DNA of 64,000 nt from Actinospineispora acaciae DSM 45401. GTDB taxonomy: Bacteria; Actinomycetota; Actinomycetes; Mycobacteriales; Pseudonocardiaceae. Below the pieces are notes generated by a model. That model saw nothing but the letters and a program-made list of their open reading frames with translations, did no database searches and was not told the DNA's origin. Made by a program: the position numbers and the translations under genes. The DNA is taken from the NCBI RefSeq assembly GCF_000620785.1, contig NZ_JIAI01000015.1:1-64000 (forward strand). Reading direction: 5' to 3'. Below, in pieces: positions 8,480 to 16,716 of this stretch (position 1 is the first letter of the stretch; every line of letters begins with the position of its first letter).

Positions 8480-9362
8480 GGAGCACCTCCAGCAGGCGGG
8501 CGTTGAAGCCGTCCGGGTCCTCCAGGAACGGCCGCGGGCCGAAGTCGACCTCGCGGGCGCGGATCCGGTACTCACCGGCGGAGACCTGGCCGAGCAGCGA
8601 GTCGTACTCGTCGCGCTCGACCGGCGTGAACTTCACGATGTCGCCGGGGCGGAAGAAGACCATGAAGTCCGCGAAGTCGGGCATCGACTGGGACGGGTCG
8701 TAGATCGGCGCGGGGGTGATGCCGAACATCTGGTAGCCGCCGGCGCCGCGCACGGAGTAGATGCAGCCGAAGCAGCCGCCGTGCCCGACCGTCTGCTTGG
8801 GCGTGTCGGTGCGGGGGCGCAGGTACTTGGGGACCACGAGCTGGCGCTCCCGGGGCACCATCTGGAACATGAACGGCAGCCCGGCCACGAAGCCGACCAT
8901 CGAGGTGAACCACGGCGAGCCGGAGTGCGCCGCGATGAACTCCTCGGCGCCGGACAGCCCGTTGATCCGCGCCGCGTACTCGATGTCGGTGGCGTCCGGG
9001 TCCTGGTGGCGGTCGCGGAAGCGCAGCAGCGTCTCGGTCGTCCACGGGTCGCGGTAGAGCACCGGGATCTCCACCACCCGGGTGGCCAGGCTGAAGTCCG
9101 AGGCGTCGCCGACCTTGCGCTCGATGTCGCGCAGGTGCTCCAGCAGGGTGTCCGGCTCCAGCACGTCCGGGTCGTAGCGGACCTGGTAGGACGCGTTCGC
9201 CGGGCAGATCTCCAGCACGCCGTCCGGGCGCTGCGCGCGCAGCGAGGTGGTGATCGCCATGGCCCGGAAGTTCGCCCGCAGGCTCATCTCCTCGGCCAGC
9301 TCGACGAAGATGTGCTCGTCCCCGCCCCAGCTGTACCGGGCCGGCGTGGCGTTCTCGCTCAT
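8469..9362 (-). CDS. pxpB: 5-oxoprolinase subunit PxpB (KipI/AHS1 carboxyltransferase-fold protein)
   Basis: A 297-aa KipI-family protein. Conserved stretches are EICPANASYQVRYDP, the IPVLYRDPWT loop, HSGSPWFTSMVGFVAGLPFM, and a C-terminal YSVRGAGGYQMFGITP ending in FRPGDIVKFTPV. It is about 50 residues longer than classical KipI, mostly at the N-terminus, and begins at the ATG at 9362, which overlaps the biotin carboxylase stop (ATGA). KipI plus KipA equals the AHS1-AHS2 carboxyltransferase module, so next to a biotin carboxylase and carrier it could accept CO2 from biotin. That is inferred from the architecture. Confidence 0.9.
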   Translation of the reverse strand: MSENATPARYSWGGDEHIFVELAEEMSLRANFRAMAITTSLRAQRPDGVLEICPANASYQVRYDPDVLEPDTLLEHLRDIERKVGDASDFSLATRVVEIPVLYRDPWTTETLLRFRDRHQDPDATDIEYAARINGLSGAEEFIAAHSGSPWFTSMVGFVAGLPFMFQMVPRERQLVVPKYLRPRTDTPKQTVGHGGCFGCIYSVRGAGGYQMFGITPAPIYDPSQSMPDFADFMVFFRPGDIVKFTPVERDEYDSLLGQVSAGEYRIRAREVDFGPRPFLEDPDGFNARLLEVLRAD

Positions 9363-10705
9363 GATCCACCCTCCGACAGCCACCGTTCGAGCGTGCCGGT
9401 GTCGAACGTGCCCTCGACGAACCACGGCTGGTCCAACAGCTCGAGGAGGAACGCCGTGGTGGTCGGGACGCCCTCGATGACCAGCTCGCCGAGCGCGCGC
9501 CGCGACCGCGCCAGCGCCGTCGGCCGGTCCGGACCCCACACCACGACCTTGGCCAGCAGCGAGTCGTAGAACGGCGTGACCTGCCCGCCCTCAGCGACCC
9601 AGGTGTCCGTCCGCACCCACGGCCCGCCGGGCAGCTCGACGGCATCCAGACGCCCCGGCGCCGGCAGGAAGCCGCGGTCCGGGTCCTCCGCGCACACCCG
9701 GAACTCGACGGCGTGCCCGCGCGCGGTCACGTCCTCCCGCCGGGGCAACGGCGCCCGGGACGCCAGCCGCAGCTGGGCGGCCACCAGGTCCAGACCGGTG
9801 ACCATCTCGGTGACCGGGTGCTCGACCTGGATGCGGGTGTTCATCTCGATGAAGAAGTACTCGCCGGACTCCTCGTCGACCAGGAACTCGCAGGTCCCGG
9901 CGCCGCGATAGCCGACATGCCGGCACAGCCGCACGGCCGCCGCCGTCATCTCCTCCCGGGTCCGAGACGAGATGCCAGGCGAGGGCGCCTCCTCCACGAC
10001 CTTCTGCCGGCGCCGCTGCAGCGAGCACTCGCGCTCGAACACATGGATGGCGTCCGAGCCGTCCCCGAGCACCTGCACCTCGACATGCCGGGCGCCGCGC
10101 ACGAACCGCTCCAGGTACATCCGTCCGTCGCCGAACGCGCTCGCCGCCTCCCTGGACGCCTGCCCGAACGCACCCGCCAACTCACCGGAGTCGGAGACCA
10201 CCCGAATGCCGCGCCCACCACCGCCGGCCGCCGCCTTGAGCATCACCGGATAGCCGACCTCGGAAGCGGCGGCCACCGCGGCGGCCACGTCGTCGACTCC
10301 GTCCTCCGTGCCGGGCACCGTCGGCACCCCGGCCTCCGAAGCGACCCGCCGCGCCCGCACCTTGTCGCCCATCCGCTCGATCACCGCCGCGTCGGGGCCG
10401 ACGAACGTCAGGCCCGCGTCCGTGACCGCCGCCGCGAACCCGGCCCGCTCGGACAACAGCCCGTACCCCGGGTGCACCGCGTCCGCCCCGGACTCCCTGG
10501 CCGCCGCCACGATCGCGTCAGCCACCAGGTAGCTCTTGGCCACCGGCGCCGGGCCGATGTTCACCACGGCGTCCGCCAGCCTGGCGTGGGCCGCGCCGGC
10601 GTCCGCGTCACTGGCCACCGCCACGGTCTCGATGCCCAGGTCACGAGCCGCCCGGATGATCCGTACCGCGATCTCACCCCGGTTCGCGACCAGCAGCCGC
10701 TTCAT
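9359..10705 (-). CDS. Biotin carboxylase subunit
   Basis: A 448-aa AccC-type ATP-grasp enzyme with the N-terminal LLVANRGEIAVRIIRAA, a glycine-rich ATP loop KAAAGGGGRGI (about 165-175), the ERECSLQRR bicarbonate/biotin site, EMNTRIQVEHPVTE with the catalytic Arg, and a C-terminal subdomain ending AKVVVWGPDR. The length is normal for a stand-alone biotin carboxylase. It would carboxylate biotin on the small carrier encoded just upstream (ATGA overlap). Lying between the carrier and pxpB-pxpC, it is probably dedicated to the oxoprolinase-like complex and not to fatty acid synthesis. Confidence 0.93.
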   Translation of the reverse strand: MKRLLVANRGEIAVRIIRAARDLGIETVAVASDADAGAAHARLADAVVNIGPAPVAKSYLVADAIVAAARESGADAVHPGYGLLSERAGFAAAVTDAGLTFVGPDAAVIERMGDKVRARRVASEAGVPTVPGTEDGVDDVAAAVAAASEVGYPVMLKAAAGGGGRGIRVVSDSGELAGAFGQASREAASAFGDGRMYLERFVRGARHVEVQVLGDGSDAIHVFERECSLQRRRQKVVEEAPSPGISSRTREEMTAAAVRLCRHVGYRGAGTCEFLVDEESGEYFFIEMNTRIQVEHPVTEMVTGLDLVAAQLRLASRAPLPRREDVTARGHAVEFRVCAEDPDRGFLPAPGRLDAVELPGGPWVRTDTWVAEGGQVTPFYDSLLAKVVVWGPDRPTALARSRRALGELVIEGVPTTTAFLLELLDQPWFVEGTFDTGTLERWLSEGGS

Positions 10706-10959
10706 CCCGAAGCCTCGTCGACGTCCACGACCAACAACGCCTGACCGGCGTCCACCACCGCCTCGGCGTCCTCCGCATACTCCACGACGGTCCCGGCCAC
10801 CCCGGCCTCCACCGGGTAGAACGTCTTCATCACCTCGACCAGCCCCACCGTGTCGTCCGGCCCGACCTTCTGGCCGGCCTTGACGTACTCCGGGCTGTCC
10901 GGGTCCGGCCGGCGGTAGAACACGCCGGGGATCGGGGACACGACCTCGTGACGGGGCAT
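10702..10959 (-). CDS. Biotin carboxyl carrier (biotinyl-domain) protein
   Basis: An 85-aa single biotinyl domain. The modified lysine lies in LVEVMKTFYPVEAG, where EVMKT replaces the usual EAMKM; a hydrophobic residue before MK is tolerated in the family. The first half (SPIPGVFYRRPDPDSPEYV and GQKVGPDDTVG) and the second half (VAGTVVEYAEDAEAVVDAGQ) are the two beta halves of the flattened barrel. It lacks the long Pro/Ala linker of AccB, which fits a carrier dedicated to the neighbouring carboxylase. The start is ATG 10959 and the stop overlaps the carboxylase start. Confidence 0.87.
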   Translation of the reverse strand: MPRHEVVSPIPGVFYRRPDPDSPEYVKAGQKVGPDDTVGLVEVMKTFYPVEAGVAGTVVEYAEDAEAVVDAGQALLVVDVDEASG

Positions 10960-10985
10960 CACGGCACCTCGCTGTGCTGGTGGTT

Positions 10986-11708
10986 TTATGACAGGTACGG
11001 CTGGAGCGCGGCGTGCACGGCCTTGGCCAGGTCCACCGCCCCCGGCGTGTCGGAGTGCACGCACACGCAGTCTGCCCGCATCGGGATCTCGGTGCCGTCC
11101 ACCGAGGTGGCGACCCCGTCCCGCACCGCCCGCACCGCGCCCTCGGCGGCTGCGGCCGGGTCGTACGCCACGTGCTCCCTGGTGATGATCAGCGAGCCGT
11201 CGGCGCGGTAGTCCAGGTCGGTGTAGTACTCGGCGATGAACCCCTGCGCCCGCGCGCCCCACACGCGCTCGTGCACCGTGTTCGCCATGCCCATCAACGG
11301 CACGTCGAACACGTCGGCGGCGGCGCCGACGGCCTTCGCGGTCGCCTCGTCGCGGGCCGCCAGGCCGTACAGCGCGCCGTGCGCCTTGATGTGGTTGAGC
11401 TCCATGCCCCGCTCGCGCAGGAAGCCGGCCAGCGCGCCGACCTGGTAGACCACCGAGGCGGTCAGCTCGTCGGCGTCCATCTTCAGCTCCCGGCGGCCGA
11501 AGCCGTCGCGGTCCGGGAAGGAGGGGTGCGCGCCGACCCTGACCGAGTGCCGCTCGGCCAGGGCCACCGTCGCACGCATCACCACCGGGTCCGAGGCGTG
11601 GAACCCGCAGGCCACGTTCGCCACCGTGATGTAGGGCATGATCCCTTCGTCGTCACCGCAGCGGTAGATGCTGTAGGCCTCGCCCATGTCGCAGTTGATC
11701 GCAACCAT
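10986..11708 (-). CDS. pxpA: 5-oxoprolinase subunit PxpA (LamB/YcsF family)
   Basis: A 240-aa LamB/YcsF protein with INCDMGEAY at the N-terminus, NVACGFHASDP, VGAHPSFPDRDGFGRR, HIKAHGALYG and a C-terminal MRADCVCVHSDTPGA. This is the typical metal-site-rich deacetylase-like barrel of PxpA. It forms 5-oxoprolinase with PxpB and PxpC. The ATG at 11708 has GAGGAG 9 bases upstream; a GTG at 11723 is less likely. It is the first gene of the operon, so the promoter should lie in the short gap before the pirin gene stop at 11776. Confidence 0.92.
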   Translation of the reverse strand: MVAINCDMGEAYSIYRCGDDEGIMPYITVANVACGFHASDPVVMRATVALAERHSVRVGAHPSFPDRDGFGRRELKMDADELTASVVYQVGALAGFLRERGMELNHIKAHGALYGLAARDEATAKAVGAAADVFDVPLMGMANTVHERVWGARAQGFIAEYYTDLDYRADGSLIITREHVAYDPAAAAEGAVRAVRDGVATSVDGTEIPMRADCVCVHSDTPGAVDLAKAVHAALQPYLS

Positions 11709-11775
11709 GATGCGGCTCCTCACCTCTCGCGGGTGCCTGACACCATCCCAGACCGCAACCGAAACCGCATGCCCG

Positions 11776-12768
11776 TCAGTCCTGGCCGGACTCCCCGGAC
11801 ACGTCGCCGTGCGGCACGTGCTGGGCGGGGATCACGCCGAGCTTGCCGGCCTGGTAGTCCTCGAAGGCGGTGAGCACCTCGGCGCGGGTGTTCATCACGA
11901 ACGGCCCGGCCCACGCGATCGGCTCGCGGATCGGCAGCCCGCCCAGGATCACCACGTCCAGCCCGGCCAGCCGCGACTCCTGCTTGACCGCGCCACTGAC
12001 CGTCAACACCTCGCCCGGGCCGAGCACCGCGAGCTGGCCGGTCCGCACCGGACGGCCCTCGGCGCCCACCGTCCCTGCCCCGGAGAGCACGTAGACCAGC
12101 GCGTTGAAGTCCCGCCGCCAGGGCAGCCTGACGGTCGCGCCCGGGCTGATCGTGGCGTGCATCATGGCCATCGGCGTGTACGTCGACCCCGGGCCTCGGT
12201 GCCCGGCGATGTCGCCCGCGATCACCCTGACCAGCGCGCCACCGTCGGGCGTGGTCAGCAGCACCGAGTCCGACGCGCGCAGGTCCTGGTACTTCGGTTC
12301 GAGCCACTTGTTGGCCCTGGGCAGGTTCACCCACAGCTGCAGCCCGTGGAACAGGCCACCGCTGACCACCAGGTGCTCCGGCGGCCGCTCGATGTGCAGC
12401 ACGCCGCTACCGGCCGTCATCCACTGCGTGTCGCCGTTCGTGATCGAGCCGCCGCCGCCGTGCGAGTCGGCGTGCTCGAAGATCCCGTCGATGATGTAGG
12501 TGACCGTCTCGAAGCCGCGGTGCGGATGCCAGTCGGTGCCCTTCGGCTCGCCGGGGGCGTACTCCACCTCGCCCATCTGGTCCATGTGCACGAACGGGTC
12601 CAGCTCGCGCAGGTCCACCCCGGCGAACGCCCTGCGCACCGGGAAGCCCTCGCCCTCGAAGCCGGACGGCGCCGTCGTCACCGACCGCACCGGCCGCTCG
12701 ACGGCCTCCGGCGCGGGCTCCGGGATGCGGGCCAGGGTCGTGATGTCAGAAACTGTCACGGCTGGCAT
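11776..12768 (-). CDS. Pirin family protein
   Basis: A 330-aa bicupin with the pirin metal site: DPFVHMDQMG, HPHRGFETVTYIIDG (two His and a Glu) and DTQWMTAGSGVLHIE. The C-terminal cupin, with GAGTV, is degenerate. Some bacterial pirins act as quercetinases and others as redox-linked cofactors; the sequence does not decide. It is divergent from a MarR regulator across a 109-bp promoter region containing a TCAA/TTGA inverted repeat, a common arrangement in which the regulator controls the pirin gene. The C-terminal tail of about 20 residues is not conserved. Confidence 0.9.
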   Translation of the reverse strand: MPAVTVSDITTLARIPEPAPEAVERPVRSVTTAPSGFEGEGFPVRRAFAGVDLRELDPFVHMDQMGEVEYAPGEPKGTDWHPHRGFETVTYIIDGIFEHADSHGGGGSITNGDTQWMTAGSGVLHIERPPEHLVVSGGLFHGLQLWVNLPRANKWLEPKYQDLRASDSVLLTTPDGGALVRVIAGDIAGHRGPGSTYTPMAMMHATISPGATVRLPWRRDFNALVYVLSGAGTVGAEGRPVRTGQLAVLGPGEVLTVSGAVKQESRLAGLDVVILGGLPIREPIAWAGPFVMNTRAEVLTAFEDYQAGKLGVIPAQHVPHGDVSGESGQD

Positions 12769-12845
12769 GATCTCCTCCTCACGAAGTCCTTAAAATCTGA
12801 ACGACCCGTGGAACGTCGGCTTACCGGTCAAACATTCCCCAGTCA

Positions 12846-12856
12846 TCAAGTTTTGA
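12846..12856. promoter_or_regulatory. Inverted repeat TCAA-GTT-TTGA, candidate MarR operator
   Basis: A small perfect inverted repeat lies just upstream of a TAGAAT -10-like hexamer at 12864-12869, which is 8 bases before the marR GTG. A repressor bound here would block the marR promoter and could also affect the divergent pirin gene. The operator role is inferred from position. Confidence 0.35.
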
Positions 12857-12877
12857 AGCACACTAGAATCACCGCCC

Positions 12878-13327
12878 GTGACCGGTTGGCGAGACGAGGC
12901 GCGGGAGCGCGCCTGGCGCACCTACATCGAGGCAAGTGTGCGCCTCCAAACCCGCCTGGACGAGTGCCTGCAACACGACACCGGGCTGAGCCTGATCGAC
13001 TATCACGTGTTGCTGCTGCTCAGCGAGGCGAACGACCAGCGGCTGCGGATGGGCGAGCTGGCCGGCAGGCTGGTGTTCTCCCCGAGCCGGCTGACCTACC
13101 AGGTCTCCTCGATGGAGAAACGCGGCCTGGTGCTGCGCGAACGCACCCCGGAGGACCGCCGAGGCACCCGGGCGGTGCTCACCGCGGCCGGCCTGCACGC
13201 CCTGCGCGCCGCCTGGCCGCCGCACAGCCGCGCGATCCACGACCTGTTCCTGGACGACCTGGACGACGACGAGGTGGAATGCCTCGGACGGATCTTCTCC
13301 CGGGTCGGCGCGCGCCTCGGCGGGTGA
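12878..13327 (+). CDS. MarR-family transcriptional regulator
   Basis: A 149-aa winged-helix regulator with the recognition region MGELAGRLVFSPSRLTYQVSSMEKRGLVLRE and the wing ERTPEDRRGTRAVLT (the DxRxxxxxLT pattern). The N-terminal helices AWRTYIEASVRLQTRLDECLQ form the dimer interface. The GTG at 12878 has no Shine-Dalgarno. TAGAAT at 12864-12869 puts the likely +1 on or next to the GTG, so a leaderless mRNA is plausible, as is common in actinomycetes. It probably controls the divergent pirin gene. Confidence 0.92.
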   Translation: MTGWRDEARERAWRTYIEASVRLQTRLDECLQHDTGLSLIDYHVLLLLSEANDQRLRMGELAGRLVFSPSRLTYQVSSMEKRGLVLRERTPEDRRGTRAVLTAAGLHALRAAWPPHSRAIHDLFLDDLDDDEVECLGRIFSRVGARLGG

Positions 13328-13335
13328 CCGCTCGC

Positions 13336-13371
13336 GAGTGACGAGCATGGCCGTAGCCACGCTCGCCACTC
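13336..13371. terminator. Bidirectional hairpin between marR and the TPR gene
   Basis: Arms GAGTG-A-CGAGC-A-TGGC and GCCA-C-GCTCG-C-CACTC pair around a CGTA loop, with two single mismatches. It lies in the 58-bp gap between two convergent stop codons. There is no U-tract, which is usual for high-GC actinomycete terminators. Confidence 0.6.
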
Positions 13372-13385
13372 ACGACGTCCCCGGG

Positions 13386-13760
13386 TCAGGCCGCCGGCTC
13401 GTCGACCACCTCGAACCCGCGCTCGATCCAGTCCTCCGCCACCGGCTCGCCGGACAGCGCACCGGCCAGCCGCAGGTGTCGGCCGGCCTCGTCGTGACGG
13501 TTGCGCCGCTGCAGCGTCCGCCCCAGCAGCAGGTGCGCGTACGCCTCGACGGGATCCCGCTCGAGCACCTCACGCAGCTGCGCCTCGGCCCGTCCCAGCT
13601 GGGCGGAGTGGAAGTAGGCGCGCGCGAGCAGCAGCCGCAGCGACACGTCGCCGCCCGCCTCCCCGACCAGCTCGGCCAGCATCCTCGACGCCGTCACGTA
13701 GTCCCCGGCCTCGAAGAACATCACCGACCGCTCGTAGTTCTCCATGAACGTCTCGGACAT
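13386..13760 (-). CDS. Small tetratricopeptide-repeat protein
   Basis: A 124-aa soluble protein with about two to three TPR units: YERSVMFFEAGDYVTASRMLAEL, LRLLLARAYFHSAQLGRAEAQLREVLERDP, and AYAHLLLGRTLQRRNRHDEAGRHLRLA. It presumably mediates protein-protein contacts; no partner is indicated. Similar short TPR proteins are common in actinobacteria without known function. The ATG at 13760 has a GGAGG ribosome-binding site about 8 bases upstream. It is transcribed away from the divergent monooxygenase. Confidence 0.8.
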   Translation of the reverse strand: MSETFMENYERSVMFFEAGDYVTASRMLAELVGEAGGDVSLRLLLARAYFHSAQLGRAEAQLREVLERDPVEAYAHLLLGRTLQRRNRHDEAGRHLRLAGALSGEPVAEDWIERGFEVVDEPAA

Positions 13761-13930
13761 CCCGCGCTACCTCCTCTCCCCTCACTCTCCGCGCGCTATA
13801 ACACAGCGGCCCTCCCGCGCATTCCCACCACGAGGTGGGGCTGTCCCCCGCCGCGACCTCGGGTTTGCCCCGGATCTTCTCGGGCCTGCTCCCTCGCCGG
13901 TCACCGGTAGGAGCTGACAACCTCAGGACC

Positions 13931-15496
13931 GTGGACGCCGAGGTGCCGGTGCTGATCGTCGGGGGTGGGCCGGTCGGGCTCACCGCCCGGGCGCTGCTGG
14001 AGCGCTGGGGGGTACGGACCCTGCTGGTCGAGAAGCGGCGCGAGCTGTCGCCGTTCCCCCGGTCCCGGCTGGTCAACGTCCGCTCGATGGAGATCTTCCG
14101 CCAGCTGGGGCTCGCGGAGGCGATCACGGCGCGCGCGTTCGCGCCGGAGTACGGCCGGATCCGGTTGCGCGACACCCTGTTCGACGGCGACTTCGCCACC
14201 GACGCGATGGCCGGGATCAACGCGCCGATACCGGAGAGCCCGGTGATCGGCGCGCTCACCTCGCAGGACCGGCTGGAGCCCACCCTGCTCGCCGCGGCGG
14301 ACGCCCAGGTGCTGTTCGGGGCCGAGCTGGTCGAGCTGCGCCAGGAGCCCGACGGCCTCGTCACCGCCGTGCTCGCCGACCGGCACGGCGGCGGCAAGGC
14401 TCGCGTCCGCGCCCGTTACCTCCTGGCCGCCGACGGCGCGAACTCCACGGTCCGGCACCGGCTGGGGATCGACACCACCGGCCCCGGCGCGTTGCGAAGC
14501 TTCACCACCGTCGTGTTCGACGCCGACCTGGACGGCTGGTCCGCCCGCCAGCCCGCCGGCGTCTACGCCACCGCGCACGGGTCGTTCCTGCCGCTGTACC
14601 CGGAAGGCGGCTGGGCCTGGCTGGTCCCCACCCCCGACGACCCCGACCGCGCCGACTGGCCCGGCCTGGTCTCGCGCGCCCTCGGCGACGCCACCATGCA
14701 CCCCGAGGTGCTGCGCGTGCAGCACTGGATGGTGAACGCGTTCGTCGCCGAGCGCTTCGGCCACGGCCGTGTCCTGCTGGCCGGCGACGCCGCGCACGCG
14801 ATCCCGCCCTCCGGCGGCCTTGGCATGAACGTCGGCCTCGCCGACGCGCACAACCTGTGCTGGAAGCTCGCGGGCGTCCTCAACGGCTGGGCCGGACCGG
14901 ACCTGCTGAAGACCTACGAGACGGAACGGCAACCCGTCGCGCACCTCAACCTGCGCCAGGCCGTGGCCAACAGCCAACTCTGGGTCCAGGCACAGAACCG
15001 GCGCCAGGAACAGCTCCGCAACGGCGGCGCGACCCAGGTCGAGCTGCCCTGGTCGCAGCGGTACTTCGCCCAGCTCGGCCTGGTGCTCGGCGTCGCCTAC
15101 CGCTCCACCGCCGTCCTCACCGACGACGACACGCCGCCCCAGGACGACCAGGGCACCGACTACGTCCCCACCGCGGCGCCGGGCCACCGCATGCCGCACC
15201 TCTGGCTCACCGACGGCGAGTCCACGCTCGACACGCTCGGCGAGTGGTTCACGCTGCTCACGCCCGACCCCGCTTACTGGGAACGGCTGACCACGCCACC
15301 GTGGCCGCTGCGCATCGAGGCCCTGCCCGAGGCGCTCGGCTGCGGCCCGCACGGGGCATTCCTGGTGCGGCCCGACGGCCACATCGGAGCCCGCTGGCGT
15401 GACCGCCCGCCGCACCGGGGCGCCCTGCACGACGCCCTGACCGCGATCACCCGCGCTACCGGCGGATGGTCAGCCCCACCCGCTGGAACTCCTTGA
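13931..15496 (+). CDS. FAD-dependent aromatic hydroxylase-type monooxygenase
   Basis: A 521-aa member of the PheA/TfdB (UbiH-like) flavoprotein hydroxylases. The dinucleotide fold is VLIVGGGPVGLTARALLERWG at residues 5-25, a DG motif is YLLAADGANSTVRHRLG, and a second FAD motif is GRVLLAGDAAHAIPPSGGLGMNVGLADAHNLCWKL. The degenerate thioredoxin-like C-terminal domain of this class is also present. Substrates are usually phenolic or polyketide; none is indicated here. The GTG at 13931 follows AGGA. Its last 41 bases overlap the convergent guaB3 3' end. Confidence 0.9.
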   Translation: MDAEVPVLIVGGGPVGLTARALLERWGVRTLLVEKRRELSPFPRSRLVNVRSMEIFRQLGLAEAITARAFAPEYGRIRLRDTLFDGDFATDAMAGINAPIPESPVIGALTSQDRLEPTLLAAADAQVLFGAELVELRQEPDGLVTAVLADRHGGGKARVRARYLLAADGANSTVRHRLGIDTTGPGALRSFTTVVFDADLDGWSARQPAGVYATAHGSFLPLYPEGGWAWLVPTPDDPDRADWPGLVSRALGDATMHPEVLRVQHWMVNAFVAERFGHGRVLLAGDAAHAIPPSGGLGMNVGLADAHNLCWKLAGVLNGWAGPDLLKTYETERQPVAHLNLRQAVANSQLWVQAQNRRQEQLRNGGATQVELPWSQRYFAQLGLVLGVAYRSTAVLTDDDTPPQDDQGTDYVPTAAPGHRMPHLWLTDGESTLDTLGEWFTLLTPDPAYWERLTTPPWPLRIEALPEALGCGPHGAFLVRPDGHIGARWRDRPPHRGALHDALTAITRATGGWSAPPAGTP

Positions 15497-16598
15497 GGTC
15501 GGAGTAGCCGGTCTTGGCCATCGCGCGGCGCAGCGCACCGAACAGGTTGATCGTGCCGTCCGGCCAGTCCGAGGGGCCGAACAGCACGGTCTCCAGGTCG
15601 CGGCCCCTGGGCTCCAGCCCGATCACCTCGCTGCGCGGCAACGACGGGTGCGCGGCGGCCGGGGTCCAGTACAGGCCGGAGGCCGGCGAGTCGTCCGCGT
15701 CGGCCAACTGCTCGCCGAGCATCACGGCGTCCGCGCCGCAGGCGATCGCCTTCGCGATGTCGCCGGAGCCGAAGATCCCACCGTCCGCGATCACGTGCAC
15801 ATACCGCCCGCCGGTCTCGTCCAGGTAGTCGCGGCGGGCGGCGGCGGCGTCCACGATCGCGGTGGCCATCGGCACCCCGATGCCCAGCACGGCGTCCGTG
15901 GTGGTGGCCAGCGACTCGCCGTAGCCCACCAGCACGCCCGCCGCGCCGGTGCGCATCAGGTGCATGGCCGTGCGGTAGTCGCCGACCCCGCCGGCCACCA
16001 CCGGCACGTCCAGGTCCGCGATGAACTGCTTGAGGTTCAGTGGCTCGGCGGCGGCGTGCGAGACGTGCTCGGCGGAGATGATGGTGCCCTGCACGAAGAG
16101 GATCTCCACCCCGGCCGCGAGCAGGTGCGGGGTCAGCTCACGGGCGCGCTGCGGGCTGACCCTGGCGGCCACCGTCACCCCGGCCTCGCGCGCCGGGCGC
16201 AGCGCCTCGGCGAGCAGGTCGGGCTGGATCGGCGCGGTGTGCAGCTCCTGCAGCAGCCGCACCGCCGCCGGCACGCCGCCCTCCTCGATGTCGCCTTCGG
16301 AGGCCTCCACCACGCGGGCCAGCATCGCCTCCGGGTCGGCGTGCCGCGCCCACAGGCCCTCGGCGTTGAGCACGCCCAGCCCGCCGAGCTGGCCGATCCG
16401 CACCGCCGTGGCCGGGGACACGATCGCGTCCGTCGGGTGGGTCACCAGCGGTATCTCGAACCGGTAGGCGTCGAGCTGCCAGGCGGTGGACACCTCCTGG
16501 GACGTCCTGGTCCGCCGCGACGGCACTATCTCGATGTCATGCAGGTCGTACGCCCGGCGGGCGCTGCGGCCCATGCCGATCTCTACAAGGTCACGCAC
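15456..16598 (-). CDS. guaB3: GuaB3-family IMP dehydrogenase-related protein
   Basis: A 380-aa IMPDH-fold barrel without CBS domains, corresponding to Rv3410c of M. tuberculosis. It opens with EIGMGRSARRAYDLHDIEIVPSRRT. The phosphate/NAD barrel regions VVAGGVGDYRTA and IADGGIFGSGDIAKAIACGADAVMLG are conserved. In place of the catalytic loop GPGSICTTR it reads GYGESLATTT, so the catalytic cysteine is absent. A cyanobacterial relative has been reported as an XMP reductase, but actinobacterial members lack the cysteine and their reaction is unclear. It lies downstream of guaB, separated by a tandem-repeat element, and overlaps the monooxygenase 3' end by 41 bp. Confidence 0.9.
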   Translation of the reverse strand: MRDLVEIGMGRSARRAYDLHDIEIVPSRRTRTSQEVSTAWQLDAYRFEIPLVTHPTDAIVSPATAVRIGQLGGLGVLNAEGLWARHADPEAMLARVVEASEGDIEEGGVPAAVRLLQELHTAPIQPDLLAEALRPAREAGVTVAARVSPQRARELTPHLLAAGVEILFVQGTIISAEHVSHAAAEPLNLKQFIADLDVPVVAGGVGDYRTAMHLMRTGAAGVLVGYGESLATTTDAVLGIGVPMATAIVDAAAARRDYLDETGGRYVHVIADGGIFGSGDIAKAIACGADAVMLGEQLADADDSPASGLYWTPAAAHPSLPRSEVIGLEPRGRDLETVLFGPSDWPDGTINLFGALRRAMAKTGYSDLKEFQRVGLTIRR

Positions 16599-16651
16599 GG
16601 CCGCTAGTGTCCCCTGCCCGGCGCGCGGGGGCGGATCCGGGATCCTTCGCG

Positions 16652-16697
16652 GTGTGCTGAAACGCGCGACTCGGTGTGCTGAAACGCCCGACTCGCG
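16652..16697 (-). repeat. 22-bp tandem repeat element, copy C (between guaB and guaB3)
   Basis: Read on the minus strand, two 22-bp units occur, CGAGTCGGGCGTTTCAGCAC-AC and the same with one substitution (GGG to GCG), preceded by CG. It begins 20 bp after the guaB stop. It shares the CGCGAGTCGGG opening, the 22-bp period and the central TTT with the repeats at 39248 and 40547, and the GAGTCGGG..CAGCACAC unit with the repeat at 52141. Confidence 0.75.
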
Positions 16698-16716
16698 GAC
16701 GCATGAGGGCGGGTGG

